Assembly: GCA_027859205.1 (NCBI GenBank)
Contig: JAQIBH010000126.1
Span: 1 to 45,353, forward strand
Direction: 5' to 3'
From: Bacteroidales bacterium
GTDB taxonomy: Bacteria > Bacteroidota > Bacteroidia > Bacteroidales > UBA12077
DNA length: 45,353 bases
Part shown: positions 10,901-19,600 of the stretch, piece after piece
How the letters are laid out: each line of letters begins with the position of its first letter
Position numbering within the stretch: position 1 is the stretch's first letter
Made by a program: the position numbers and the translations under genes
Notes under the pieces: generated by a model
Seen by the model: the letters and a program-made list of their open reading frames with translations, nothing else
The model's database searches: none
What the model was told of the DNA's origin: nothing

Positions 10901-13900
10901 AAGTAGCAGCAATTGCAAATGCCGATGATTATGTATGGAGTTTACCTGTTGGTGTAACTATTTTATCAGGAGATAATACTCGTTTAATTGAAGTAGAATT
11001 TGATAATAATGAATTAGGTGGTAACATTGCTGTTCGGGGTTTAAATAGCTGTGGTTATGGGACTGCTTCTCCAATTTTGAATGTTGTTGCGAATCCGATT
11101 CCGGTTGCTCAAGCAGGTGCAGATCAAAGTCTTTGCATTAGTAATACAAATTTAACTGCAATAGATCCCGGAACAGCAACCGGAACTTGGACAGTTGTTG
11201 ATGGACCTGCCATTGTTCAGAATGTAAATCTTAATACATCATATGTTTATAATTTGCGAGAAGGTACAAATACCTTAGTATGGGAAGTTGAAGAAAATAG
11301 TTGTTCTTCTAACGATACCGTAGTAATTGTAAATAATCATGTTACAGTAGAAGCAGGTACGGATTTAACAATTTGTTCCGATAGTATAATGCTTGATGGT
11401 AGTAGTGTACCAACAGGAGCAATAGGAAGCTGGTCTGTAATAACTGGTATAGCAAGTTTTACGGATGGAAATGATCCGAATACATATGCAAAAAGTTTTG
11501 CATCCGGAATAAATATCTTAAAGTGGTCAGTATCTAAAGGTGGATGTGTTAATTACGATACGATTATAGTAAACAATCAAAGACCTACCCAGGCTTATGC
11601 AGGTATAGATCAGTCAATTTGTGAGGATAGTACAAATTTGAGTGCTAATCTTCCCACAGTCGGAAATGGATTATGGTCAGTTGTTGTTGGTGCTGCAACT
11701 TTTGCTAATGATACTATTAATAATACTGTAGTTACCGGATTAAGCAAAGGAGTAAATACTTTACGATGGACCATATCAAATGGAATTTGCAGTATTTCTG
11801 ATGATGTTAAAATTACTAATAATCAACTTAATGTTAATGCCGGAGTTGATCAGGTAATTTGTGACAAAACTACAACATTAGATGCTATTAATCCACCATC
11901 AGGTGAAGGATATTGGGCTGTTGATACAGGATCTGCAGTTTTTGTGGATATAAATCAATATAATACAATTGTAACAGGCTTGGCAAAAGGTTTAAATGTT
12001 TTAACATGGAATGTAAATAATAATAATTGTATAAGTACTGATACTGTTTCTATAACAAACGACTTTCCTACTAAGGCTGATGCTGGCCCGGATACAATTA
12101 TAGAAGTTGACTATGCTACTTTGCAAGGAAATATTCCTTCTGTTGGAACAGGGGAGTGGCAATTAATTAGTGGGTCTGCAGTAATAGATAATCCTTTGCA
12201 ATATAATACTTCTGTAACAGCTCTTGCTTTTGGAGAAAATACCTTCCGATGGACAATTACAAATAATTCATGTATTTCAACAGATGATGTGGTAATTAAT
12301 AACAATGCTCCGACAGGTGTAAATGCAGGTTCTGATCAATCAATATGTTCAAGTATTGCAACCCTTGAAGGAAGCGAACCTAATTATTATGGCCAATGGT
12401 CGGTTGTTCAGGGATCTGCAATATTTTCTAATCCTGATGTACCGATAACTGATGTAACAGGATTAGCTAAGGGTGATAATATTTTACGATGGTCAGTATG
12501 GCAGAATGGATGGACATCTGATGATGTTGTAATTTCAAATGATTCTCCAACAACTGCAAATGCAGGAACTGATAAAATACTTTGCGTTGATAGTGTTAAT
12601 TTAGCTGGTAATGATCCAATTATTGGTAAAGGTGTTTGGACTGTAATTAGTGGTTCTGGTCAATTTGAAAATGATACAGTTTATAATACGAAAGTTACAA
12701 ATCTTACTCAGGGTGAAAATATATTTAAATGGACCATTACCAATAAATCATGTAGTGATGACGATTTAGTAATAATAAGAAATGATTTCCCTACTATTGC
12801 TGAAGCAGGTTTAGATCAAATATCTTGTGAAAGTACGATTAACTTAACTCCTAATACGCCATCCGTAGGGATAGGTTCTTGGAGTGTGTTAAGTGGTTCT
12901 GCAAATTTTGAAGGAAATACTGCAAAGAATATGGCTGTTGATGTTAATATTTTTAGATATACTATAATTAATAATTCATGTAGCTCTTTTGATGATGTTT
13001 CAATAACAAATCACGAACCTTCTGATGCCAATGCGGGATCAAATAAAGTTTTATGTACAGATTCTATTTCATTAGCAGCTAATATTGCTGTTGTCGGAAA
13101 TGCAGTTTGGACTATTCAAAGTGGATCTGCTACTTTAGCCAATCCTTTGGATCCAACGTCCAAAGTAACAAATCTAAGTCAGGGATTGAATGTATTTCGA
13201 TGGACTGTTACTTATAATGCATGTGTAAAGTTTGATGAGATTACTATTAATAATGCCTTTGTTGAAGCAACTACAGGATTAGATCAAGATATTTGTAGCG
13301 AATCAACTTATCTTGAAGCTAATAACCCTTCAGCAGGAACTGGATCTTGGTCAATTTTAGGCGGTTCCGGATCTGCAACATTTGACAATATAAATCAACC
13401 TGACACTAGAGTTAGTGGTCTTGATAAAGGGGCGAATATACTTCGTTGGACAATTACTAATGAGATATGTATATCAACTTCTGATGTTACAATTAATAAT
13501 AATTTACCAACAGAAGCATTTGCTGGACCTGATCAGGCATTATGTGCTGATAATTCAATTTTACAAGCAAATACACCTATTGAAGGTACAGGATCTTGGT
13601 CAATATTAAGTGGATCAGCTAATATTATAACATTAAGTGATCCTTCAAGTTTAGTAAGTAATTTAGATTACGGAGTAAATACTTTACGATGGACAATTTC
13701 AAAAAGTACTTGTGTATCAACAGACGAAGTAGTAATTGCAAATAAGTCCACTATAAATAGTAATGCAGGTTTAGATCAAACCTTGTGTTCTGATTCAACT
13801 CTATTGTTTGCCAATATTCCTGCATATGGAATAGGTACATGGTCAGTTGTAACAGGTTCTGCAACATTTAAAGATAACAATGTTTATAATACTAAAGTAG

Positions 13901-15516
13901 TAAATATAGGAAGGGGCGATAATATTTTAAGTTGGGTTATTACAAATGGAGGTTGTTCATCAAGTGATGAAGTAACAATAACGAATAATTATCCAATAAA
14001 AGCAATAGCTGGCGCTGATCAAACGATTTGTGGAAATACAACAAATTTACAAGCTAATAACCCACAAACATATATTGGAACTTGGACACTTGTGAGTGGT
14101 GCAGCCAATTTTGTAAATAGTAGTCAAAATAATACACAAGTTACTGGATTAAATCCGGGATCAAATACCTTAAGATGGACTATTAGTAATAGTGGTTGCA
14201 CATCAATTGATGATGTTGTTATATACAATGATTTACCTTATGAAGCAGATGCTGGCGAAGATTTCGATATCTGCGGATCTTCAACTTCACTATATGCAAA
14301 TAATCCTTCAACAGGAATTGGAGAATGGTCTGTTATTAGTGGATCTGCAACATTTGATGAACCAACACGATTTGATGCAACTGTATCTAATCTTGGATTT
14401 GGAGCAAATACACTTCGATGGACTATAACATATCCTTCATGTACAACAATTGATGATGTAGTTGTTACGAATAATAAATTGGATGTTTATGCCGGAGTTG
14501 ACCAGATAATAAATGAATCTACAACCTTACTTGCAGCAAGTAATCCTTCTACAGGTACAGGACTATGGACAGTTATTGGCGGTGCTGGTACATTTGCGCA
14601 GTCAAATAATTCTATAACTGAAGTTTCAGGATTGGGTTCTGGATTAAATACTTTTAGATGGTCAGTTGAAATAAATGGTTGCATAAGTTTTGATGATGTT
14701 TCTATAACGTACAATGTCCCTCCGGCAGCGAGTTTTGTTATTACTGAATCTGAAGGTTGTCCTCCGCTTGATATGTATTTTGTAAATAACTCATTAGATA
14801 ATCTACCTTTCACCTGGGATTTTGATGATGGAACTACTTCAGATGAAGTAACATTACAACATACTTATACTGATCCAGGAATTTATAAACCAAGTCTAAC
14901 AATAATTAGTGCTACAGGTGATGTAATTGTAAAAGATACAACTATTACAGTTTTTGATCAACCAGAAGCTTCATTTTTAATAGTAAATAAGCAAGTATAT
15001 ATTCCGGAAGAAGAGGCAATTTTTATTAATGCTTCAACACATGCGGTAAGATTTGAGTGGGAATTTGGTGATGGTTCAACATCTACAGAAATTGATCCAA
15101 GGTACACTTATGAAACTGAAGGAATTTATGATGTGATACTACATGTATGGTCGGAACATGATTGTTATGATTCAACTGTAGTAATTGCTGGTGTGGAAGT
15201 AATAAAAAGTGCTGTTATTGTATTCCCAAATGCATTTACTCCAAACTTAGAAGGAACGTCTGGAGGATATTACAATCCAAATGATTTCAGTAACGATGTA
15301 TTCTATCCTATTGGTGAAGGTCTTGAAAATTACCATCTGGAAGTATTTAACAGGTGGGGAGTATTAGTATTTGAAAGTTCTGATTTTAATATAGGTTGGG
15401 ATGGATATTATAATGGAAAATTATTAAGTGAAGGAGTTTATGTGTGGAAAGTAACTGGAAAATATAATAATGGAAAGGATTTTAATAAGGTAGGCACAAT
15501 AATGTTACTTCGTTAA
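1993..15516 (+). CDS. Giant secreted multidomain adhesin with T9SS type B (gliding-motility-associated) C-terminal domain
   Basis: A 4507-residue surface protein with signal peptide at residues 1-31 (hydrophobic core, cleavage near SIA/A). Order of domains: about six repeats of 75-90 residues ending in FDP/FxPS...TYTYT..GC (to about 620); 25 Ig-like domains (about 625-2945) with YQWQ and AGxYRCxV signatures; one PKD-like domain (to about 3038); 15 repeats of about 80 residues (3040-4243); two PKD domains with DFDDG and EFGDG; and a 100-residue C-terminal domain from 4408 (FPNAFTPN, FNRWG, WDGYYNGK, GVYVWK), which is the type B T9SS sorting domain. It should be exported across the outer membrane and displayed or released as a long, disulfide-rich stalk for adhesion or gliding. 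The PorP/SprF gene follows after 18 bases, the usual partner of this domain type. The ligand is unknown. Confidence 0.93.
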   Translation: MKQFKIRILPNIKILLFIVLQLFFVIHQSIAATIDDANDYTTYCTTYGTDLFIASSPNTKNWYCDVPGAMTATVTVGSTWQATFDPSAVAGPYPRVVNIRYCANADGSGVIFWEVNVTVDEYSGPAVTFDPVPDICVLGAVVDLEPYVNPTPGTFTGAGISGNDFDPAVAGVGTHTITYTYPVTGCASSINRDINVYDLVVTLNPFADVCVDAAAFALSGGSPAGGTYYIDGVANGTFDPAVEGTGVHVIDYEYNDGSCTVTATENLTVNALPSPTIFNLLAVHCQGDPVDPFDYTPASSTGTGVFSGVPAGITDNTDGTASYDPASTGLGSFKLVYTFTDTNGCTNSVSTPTKTGTELFFVDLDPQYCDNEGDFQFKYTPGATANPGDGVTIAPVTAAFTDNGDGTANFNPSAAGADTYTFTYQYTDPDGCVTVITQDVIVSIAPTASIGGLSAAYCSNDADDTDVLGFPAPVGDAKGVFSTLIAGLTDNGDGTATFSPSTAPVGGPYDITYTYTDAVGCSDTHTETVTINQAPTATISGTTTICEGAVTNLTTTFSVNSDYTYVITDGSNNYSFTVAGVGSDIQPVSPVVNTTYTLVSVTDDATGCDGSLAGSAVITVTPAVNITTQPVNKVACPGDNISFNVVSDGVNLSYAWEFDPVGAPVLFGPVGINSASHAINGVDATDAGTYRVTVSSATCGGPEVSDEVTLSVGNTTTITAQPTDVAACDGTSQNLQVLVTGDNLTYEWRENGVAINTLGDPNYVGDDTPILTINNLDNTYDGNVYTCFISGDCGDETSNPATVTVDGPIVITTQPTNKTACPGGNINYSVSATGTSLSYQWQYNDGVWNDIAGATGDNLVLNNVDAVDAARTYRCEVSSPCGEIVYSDDVTLTLYVEINITTQPSDATVCETDVVNFQVISDGSNLLYQWQFNDGSGYVDLVDTVGVRTGSTSSSLTLLTTALADEGLYRCVITNVCGTDNSNAATLVVDEAVAITAEPTDIDACANDDVSFTVTATGTDLTYQWQFDDGGGYANLISGAHISGSGSLVSGVNNATLLIDNIAAGDDGDYRCLVTNGCGTVTSSTAILAIHASTVLNAAFPTDKSKCIGESANFTVDVTSGTVTSYKWQFDIDSDGVFVDLNDGPQPSGSNIPVGSSASNALSVDNLFAADAGLYRCVVTGICGTVNSNAATLDIDEPVTITKDPTDKMECETEDVTFSITATGTGLSYQWENSGGTIAGAVNPNLVLTNVNAGDEDDYYCVVTNSCNSQTSASANLTLYTPISVTADPASITRCEGDDAAFNITVDPTSDSPAYQWYQDGNPLSDGVNGNGAVLSGIGTNSLYITGLTTGEAGVYTCEVTGPCNTESRTANLTVNDSVVVNTNPVSKLVCPATNTSFIVNATGGVTGYQWQYDDLGGGGFVNLANAAPYSGVFTTALTITNVAATEAGVYRCEITGSCIGDVVYSNSANLTVGVTTAITAQPIDVTGCETQDIIFSLTAEGTVLSYQWFKNPTDTLVDFGDISGATTNTLSIANIEPADAGVYYCEVFGTCGDVTSGTPTLVVNEGLTINTNPISKTICPGANTSYVVNVSGDINAYQWQFNDGGGFVNLLNGVQASTSTVAGALTNTLFINDVDAGDAGTYRCVIDGVCEDLNSSPAGLTVATATIIVTDPTDASLCEGDDVDFSVDATGTNLFYEWYKASQVLPLSDGVSISGSTTNTLSITGLVVADADVYSCVVSGTCNNATSAGANLSVGEYLTINTQPTNKTACPGGTASFNVNVSGDIISYQWYKDGVLVTNPTVSGATATGINGATLTITGIDALDDGNYRCEIVGDCETIFSNTASLTVNVTTTSTDPANVTDCEGETVSFSVTTTGTSLTYQWYKDAVELDDGVQISGSTFSGTENPTLVIENANPDDDGSYHCVVDGQCTDITTNTAILTITPTTAVTLQPSDFSVLDGGTATFTITAESDIASYLWYKDGVSLANVGNISGADLATLTINPVASGVDEGDYHCVVTGNTCGNATSNTATLTILLATSVTTQPAANTTKCQGEDLLLSITTTGGPHTYQWQFDDGTGYANLNIGAHISGSGSSVSGVTSTSLVIKGIQPDDEGFYRCVLNGGPDATNSALVNVIETITINTHPTNKERCDGDPVTFSVSASGGIDQYQWKKDGVDIPAENASSYTIAAVVAGDAGTYTCVVEALGTCADITSNSAQLTVNDVTVLNSGPADQLLCEGASVTLSIDATGSNLTYQWYFDSDTLTDGGSISGSQEKDLIISNALLTDAGNYYCEITGSCGSETTVPVDITVDETTTITTQPISRSKCIGDQVQFVVAAEGASLTYQWRFNDGSGYVDLLGETNTTLTIDPIAAIDAGNYYCEIVSANGCGDIDSDAATLTAYENTVLVGSPVDETLCEGASTTLTADVTGGNLTYTWIRDNIALTNGPNISGVNTANLEISNATLTEAGIYQCNISGFCGASVSTTPATITIDPSTTITTQPADGEICVGDSKLFIVDADGLDLNYQWRFNGADIPGETNSQLSIDPVDLTDDGIYTCFISSNNSCGDVLSSPATLTVHEATVINSSPIDRTECEGATTTFTVDAAGGNLQYQWIKDGVTTLSDGGNISGAETKDLMITGINLIDDGVYTCKVSGFCTNQTSDPADLIVNPSTIITSSPSSKTNCKGTSVTFYVTATGSNLVYEWQKGTTKLDSGPQPSGSIVTNETTSALNITDIAVLDAGSYRCVVTGDCGTQNSDPAILTVYDSTLITTQPTGGNYCEGDPFTLSVVASGDNLVYQWKKDGVALSDTGNITGSQAPNLIINNASINYSGVYTCYVSGSCGSENSSTVTVQVKSPTIITTQPENKTICEGDVAVFSVDATGEGLLYEWQQDENPLSDGVNISGSTSSILSLSNLVAGDAGEYRCVVSGDCGSVNSDAANLIVNVYPSAAGVITGPTEVCQGSSNIIYEVAAIANADDYVWSLPVGVTILSGDNTRLIEVEFDNNELGGNIAVRGLNSCGYGTASPILNVVANPIPVAQAGADQSLCISNTNLTAIDPGTATGTWTVVDGPAIVQNVNLNTSYVYNLREGTNTLVWEVEENSCSSNDTVVIVNNHVTVEAGTDLTICSDSIMLDGSSVPTGAIGSWSVITGIASFTDGNDPNTYAKSFASGINILKWSVSKGGCVNYDTIIVNNQRPTQAYAGIDQSICEDSTNLSANLPTVGNGLWSVVVGAATFANDTINNTVVTGLSKGVNTLRWTISNGICSISDDVKITNNQLNVNAGVDQVICDKTTTLDAINPPSGEGYWAVDTGSAVFVDINQYNTIVTGLAKGLNVLTWNVNNNNCISTDTVSITNDFPTKADAGPDTIIEVDYATLQGNIPSVGTGEWQLISGSAVIDNPLQYNTSVTALAFGENTFRWTITNNSCISTDDVVINNNAPTGVNAGSDQSICSSIATLEGSEPNYYGQWSVVQGSAIFSNPDVPITDVTGLAKGDNILRWSVWQNGWTSDDVVISNDSPTTANAGTDKILCVDSVNLAGNDPIIGKGVWTVISGSGQFENDTVYNTKVTNLTQGENIFKWTITNKSCSDDDLVIIRNDFPTIAEAGLDQISCESTINLTPNTPSVGIGSWSVLSGSANFEGNTAKNMAVDVNIFRYTIINNSCSSFDDVSITNHEPSDANAGSNKVLCTDSISLAANIAVVGNAVWTIQSGSATLANPLDPTSKVTNLSQGLNVFRWTVTYNACVKFDEITINNAFVEATTGLDQDICSESTYLEANNPSAGTGSWSILGGSGSATFDNINQPDTRVSGLDKGANILRWTITNEICISTSDVTINNNLPTEAFAGPDQALCADNSILQANTPIEGTGSWSILSGSANIITLSDPSSLVSNLDYGVNTLRWTISKSTCVSTDEVVIANKSTINSNAGLDQTLCSDSTLLFANIPAYGIGTWSVVTGSATFKDNNVYNTKVVNIGRGDNILSWVITNGGCSSSDEVTITNNYPIKAIAGADQTICGNTTNLQANNPQTYIGTWTLVSGAANFVNSSQNNTQVTGLNPGSNTLRWTISNSGCTSIDDVVIYNDLPYEADAGEDFDICGSSTSLYANNPSTGIGEWSVISGSATFDEPTRFDATVSNLGFGANTLRWTITYPSCTTIDDVVVTNNKLDVYAGVDQIINESTTLLAASNPSTGTGLWTVIGGAGTFAQSNNSITEVSGLGSGLNTFRWSVEINGCISFDDVSITYNVPPAASFVITESEGCPPLDMYFVNNSLDNLPFTWDFDDGTTSDEVTLQHTYTDPGIYKPSLTIISATGDVIVKDTTITVFDQPEASFLIVNKQVYIPEEEAIFINASTHAVRFEWEFGDGSTSTEIDPRYTYETEGIYDVILHVWSEHDCYDSTVVIAGVEVIKSAVIVFPNAFTPNLEGTSGGYYNPNDFSNDVFYPIGEGLENYHLEVFNRWGVLVFESSDFNIGWDGYYNGKLLSEGVYVWKVTGKYNNGKDFNKVGTIMLLR
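3865..10827 (+). repeat. 25 tandem Ig-like domains (about 93 residues each) within the giant adhesin
   Basis: Units run from a TTQP-like strand through C1 (CxG), a YQW strand, an AGxYRC strand carrying C2 and a GxCG loop carrying C3, ending in S..A.L.V. Average unit length is about 278 bases. The DNA copies are diverged from one another, so the array is old rather than a recent expansion. C1 and C3 are kept in 23 of 25 units. Unit 15 lacks C1, unit 16 lacks C3, and unit 1 lacks C2 (YRVTV), which suggests the structural pair is C1-C3. Confidence 0.88.
11110..14721 (+). repeat. 15 tandem repeats of about 80 residues, family not named, within the giant adhesin
   Basis: Each unit reads roughly AGxDQxIC, TxLxANxPxxGxGxW, SVxSGSAxF, NTxVTGLxxGxN, LRWTIxNxxCxSxDDV, ending in xIxNNxPT. 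Two cysteines per unit (start and end) form a probable disulfide. Exceptions: unit 5 lacks the first, unit 6 has Trp in place of the second, and unit 15 lacks the first. Unit 8 is shortened by several residues before the RYTI strand. I do not know a family name for this repeat; it is predicted all-beta. Confidence 0.82.
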
Positions 15517-15534
15517 TTATTAAGAAAAGTTATT

Positions 15535-16521
15535 ATGAAAAACTTAAATATATATATAATCGGCTTATTGTTGCTTGTAACTATTACACAGTTAAAGGGA
15601 CAAGACCCGCAATTTTCACAGTTCTATTCTTCACCCTTGAATCTAAGTCCGTCGTTAGCAGGAGCAGATGAATTTTCAAGAATTATTGCAAATTATAGAA
15701 ATCAATGGGCAAATTTGCCTGAAGCGTATAAAACATACTCGTTTTCATTTGATCATTTTATAAGTGATTATAAAAGTGGAATTGGAGTAATGGTTTTAAG
15801 GGATCAGGAAGGTGGTGTTTATAATACAACAACTGTTGGGTTAGCATATTCTTATGTTATCGAAGTTAATCATAATATAAAAGTAAGGCCTGGTTTACAA
15901 GCTACTTATTATAATAGGAGTGTTCAATATTCGAATCTTGATTTTGCCGATGAACTATCAAGAGGTTCATCATCTTCAATAGAAATTCCAAAAAACGAAC
16001 AGGTAAACCACTATGATTTTGCATTTTCTTTATTAACTTATACTGATAATTATTGGATTGGCGCAACCGGAGATCATTTACTTGCCTTAAATAAACAGTT
16101 TGCAAATGATCCTACCTATCCTTCACTTAAAGTTATGCTTTATGGTGGTGGTCGATTCAAATTATATGAAAACGTAAGATCTAGAACTGATAAATTTATT
16201 TCTGTTTCATTTTTATATAAGAACCAAGCGGGTTTCAATCAGGTTGATATAGGTGCTAACTATGAAAAGGAGCCATTCAGAATAGGAATTTGGTTTAGAG
16301 GTATTCCAGCATTTGGGCAAACTGCAGATTTAAATGCTGTTGTGTTATTAGTGGGTTATACTTTTAAAGATATACTTATAAATTATAGTTACGATATATC
16401 AACTTCGCGTCTATTAGCATCAACTGGTGGAGCGCATGAAGTTTCAATTGCTTACAGACTCGATTTCGGAAAAAATAAACGAAAATATAAGATGGGAGCT
16501 GTTCCTTGTCCTTATTTTTAA
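15535..16521 (+). CDS. PorP/SprF family type IX secretion outer-membrane protein
   Basis: A 328-residue protein with signal peptide (residues 1-22, cleavage near KG/Q) followed by the family opening QDPQFSQFYSSPLNLSPSLAG and YRNQW. The remainder has alternating hydrophobic strands of an outer-membrane beta-barrel and ends near a YRLDFG segment typical of the family. Family members work with T9SS cargo that carries type B C-terminal domains, helping secretion or surface attachment. It starts 18 bases after the giant adhesin stop, so the two are almost certainly one operon and this copy is the dedicated partner of that cargo. Full length, no anomalies. The next gene (minus strand) converges on it; I see no strong GC-rich terminator in 16522-16635. 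Confidence 0.93.
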   Translation: MKNLNIYIIGLLLLVTITQLKGQDPQFSQFYSSPLNLSPSLAGADEFSRIIANYRNQWANLPEAYKTYSFSFDHFISDYKSGIGVMVLRDQEGGVYNTTTVGLAYSYVIEVNHNIKVRPGLQATYYNRSVQYSNLDFADELSRGSSSSIEIPKNEQVNHYDFAFSLLTYTDNYWIGATGDHLLALNKQFANDPTYPSLKVMLYGGGRFKLYENVRSRTDKFISVSFLYKNQAGFNQVDIGANYEKEPFRIGIWFRGIPAFGQTADLNAVVLLVGYTFKDILINYSYDISTSRLLASTGGAHEVSIAYRLDFGKNKRKYKMGAVPCPYF

Positions 16522-16635
16522 GTTACATGAGTTAAATTATTAATTAGTTAAATCATTTAAAATTAAACTACAATATATTTAAAGTTTAAGTTTTGAGATT
16601 TTAAGTTGAAATTTCATGTAATTTATGAAAGGAAT

Positions 16636-19600
16636 TTATTCAGAACCTAAATAATTATTCATCATATTAATCAACTTTTCTTTTCCAATTGGTTTTGAAA
16701 CAAAATCATTTGCACCAGCATTAAAGCTAAGAGTCATATCTTCAGGTGTTGAAAATGCAGATTGAACAATTATAGGCACTTGATCATTATATTTACGAAT
16801 TTCTCGAACAGCCTCTAGTCCATCCATTTCGGGCATTTTAATATCCATTAATATTAAATCAATATTATTGTTCAATTTGCATAATTTGATAACTTCTATT
16901 CCAGTTTTTGCCCAAAGAATTTCAGCAGAAGTTTTCCTGATTATCATTTCCAGAAATTTAAAATTGCTTACTTCGTCTTCAGCAATAAGAATAGTTTTAT
17001 TCTTCCAATTTATTTTTGAGGTTGGTTTCTTCTGTTGCAGTATTGTGTTATTTTCAGTAGCTACTGGTTTATATGGTACTTTAAAATAAAATGTTGATCC
17101 CTTATTAATTTCAGATTCAACTTTAATTTCACCATTCATAAGTTCAACTAAATTCTTTGTTATTGTTAAACCAAGGCCAGCTCCTCTGTACATTTTCTTT
17201 TTGTTATCTTCAATTTTTGTAAATCGCGAAAAAATTTGTTCTTGTTGTTCTGGGGAAATTCCTATTCCGGTATCCTTAACATAAAATTGAATTTGTTTTT
17301 GTGATTTTATAGAATCTATTTCATATCCAAATTCAACAATTCCTCGTTCCGTAAACTTTATGGCATTACTTATAAGATTTTTTAATATTTGTGAAAGTCT
17401 GTATGGATCACTTAAAATATTTAAAGGATTATTTAAATGTTCATCACTAACTTTTATTGAAACCTGATTATTGGATTGAATAGCATCTTCGAAATCGACT
17501 AATAATTCGTTAAAAATTTTATTTACTGAACATTTTTTTTCTTTAATTTTAAGTTGATCAGATTCAATTTTGGAAATATCAATAATGTCTTCAATAAGAT
17601 TAATAAGTAAGTTACTATTGGTTCTAATTAATTTAGTTAGTTCTTTTCTTTGGACTTTTTCCATTGTTTCATCCTCAACGAGATTTGAAAATCCTATAAT
17701 TGCATTCATAGGAGTTCGTATTTCATGGGACATGTTGGCTAAAAAAGACGACTTTAATCGATCCGATTCTTCTGCTTTTTCCTTCGCAATTTCCAGATCA
17801 GCAGTTCGTTCATATACTAATTTTTCAAGACGTTCTTGTTGGAATTCTAATTTCAGATTAGTTTTTTCAAGATTTTCTGCCTGTGATGCTAATTCTTCTT
17901 TTTGTTGCGATATCTCATTCGTTCTTTTACTTATTTTTTCTTCAAGCAGCTTTTTGTCACGAATTAAATTTTGGGTACGCAATTTAATAAATAATAGAAT
18001 AAATAAAATTATAAGTAAAACAAATAAAATGACAAACCCTTTTGTTTTATAAAATGGTGGTATAACTTTAATAACTAATTCGGTTGGCGTTTCATTCCAA
18101 ATCTTATCATTGTTACTTCCTTTTACTTTAAAGGTGTATAATCCTGGATCAAGGTTAGTATAAGTGGCGGTCCTATTACTCGAAGCATCTATCCAATCTT
18201 CATCTAATCCTTCAAGCATATATTTATATTGATTTTGTGTTGGAATTGTATAATCTAAAGCAGCGAATTCTATTGTAAAAAAGTAATCATTCTTGGTAAG
18301 TTCAATCGGAGTTTTTTCATGAAGAATTTTGGTATAAGTTAAAAGATTGTTTTTCCAATCGGATTTATTTAAAATCTTAAAATCCGTAATTTCAACTTTT
18401 GGCAAATAAGGATTATTGCTAACTTCTAGTGGGTAAAAATAAGTTAAAGCTGAATTACTGCCAAAATACATTCTTCCATCTTCGCATTTCAATACAGCAT
18501 TTCTGTTAAAACCACCACTTTCAAGACCATCAATGTAGGTGTAATTATTTATTTTATTTTCTCGAGGTGAATATTTTGATAAACCTCTAGAAGTACTAAT
18601 CCATAAATTTCCTATTTCATCTTCAAGCATTCCAATGATCATGTTACTTAAAAGACTATTACTTTTTGGATGTTTTGAAAATTTTTTCTGTTCCAAATCA
18701 AATTTGATAATGCCATTCGATTCTGTACCGAGCCAAAGATTTTTATTACCATCTTCAAAAACTACTAATACATGAATGTCTTTTTTAAATTCAGAATTTT
18801 TAAGATCTAATGGAGAATACTTAATAAATTCTTCCTTTTCTGGTAAAAATTGAAACAGGCCACCAGAGTACGATCCAATCCAAAATCTGTCTTGACTATC
18901 CAAATATAAATTACTTATATAGTTATCAACAAAAATTACAGAATCAGGAGGGTTTTGGAAATAATGTTCGAAAGTATAATTCTCAGGATTATTCGATTTT
19001 ATTAATTTATTTAATCCCTTGGCAGTGGCTATCCATATTGTCCCTTCCTTATCTTCAATAATAGTATTAATTTGATTATTACTAATGCTCGAATTATCTC
19101 CTCGTTTGTTGAAATATCTTGTAAAGTTATATTTGCCATTTTTTAATTCAATTCTATTTAAACCACCTCCATATGTTCCTGCCCAGACTACCCCATTGCG
19201 ATCAATTAAAATAGACCACACTCTATTTACACCCAGTGAATTATTGTTAAGAGGGTCATTTTGAAAATGCTTAAATGTATTTGTTACCGGATTATATTTC
19301 GATATTCCTCCACCATCAGTCCCAATCCATATATTTTTGGATTTGTCTATATCAATAGCCATAACACTTGGGTGTGGAAGTGTATTATTATCTTCAGGAT
19401 TGTGAATAATATTTTTAAAATTATGAGGTTTTAAATCTAGTTTATTTATTCCGCCACCACGTGTTGCTATCCATAAATTTCGCGAAGCATCTTCATACAT
19501 ATATTCAATTCGGTTATGACTTATACTTTCTATATTGTTTGGGTCATGAACAAAATGCGTGAATTTGTCTGTTTTAGGGTCATATTTATTTAAGCCACTC

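Noticed and set aside
16520-16624. Inverted repeat AAGTTACATGA / TCATGTAATTT spanning the convergent gap as a terminator
   Set aside because: Arms are 83 bases apart, AT-rich and without an adjoining T run; chance is likely in such AT-rich DNA.
17570-18052. 160-residue plus-strand ORF opposite the hybrid kinase
   Set aside because: Antisense shadow of the HisKA and coiled-coil region; Ser-rich composition and no start context.
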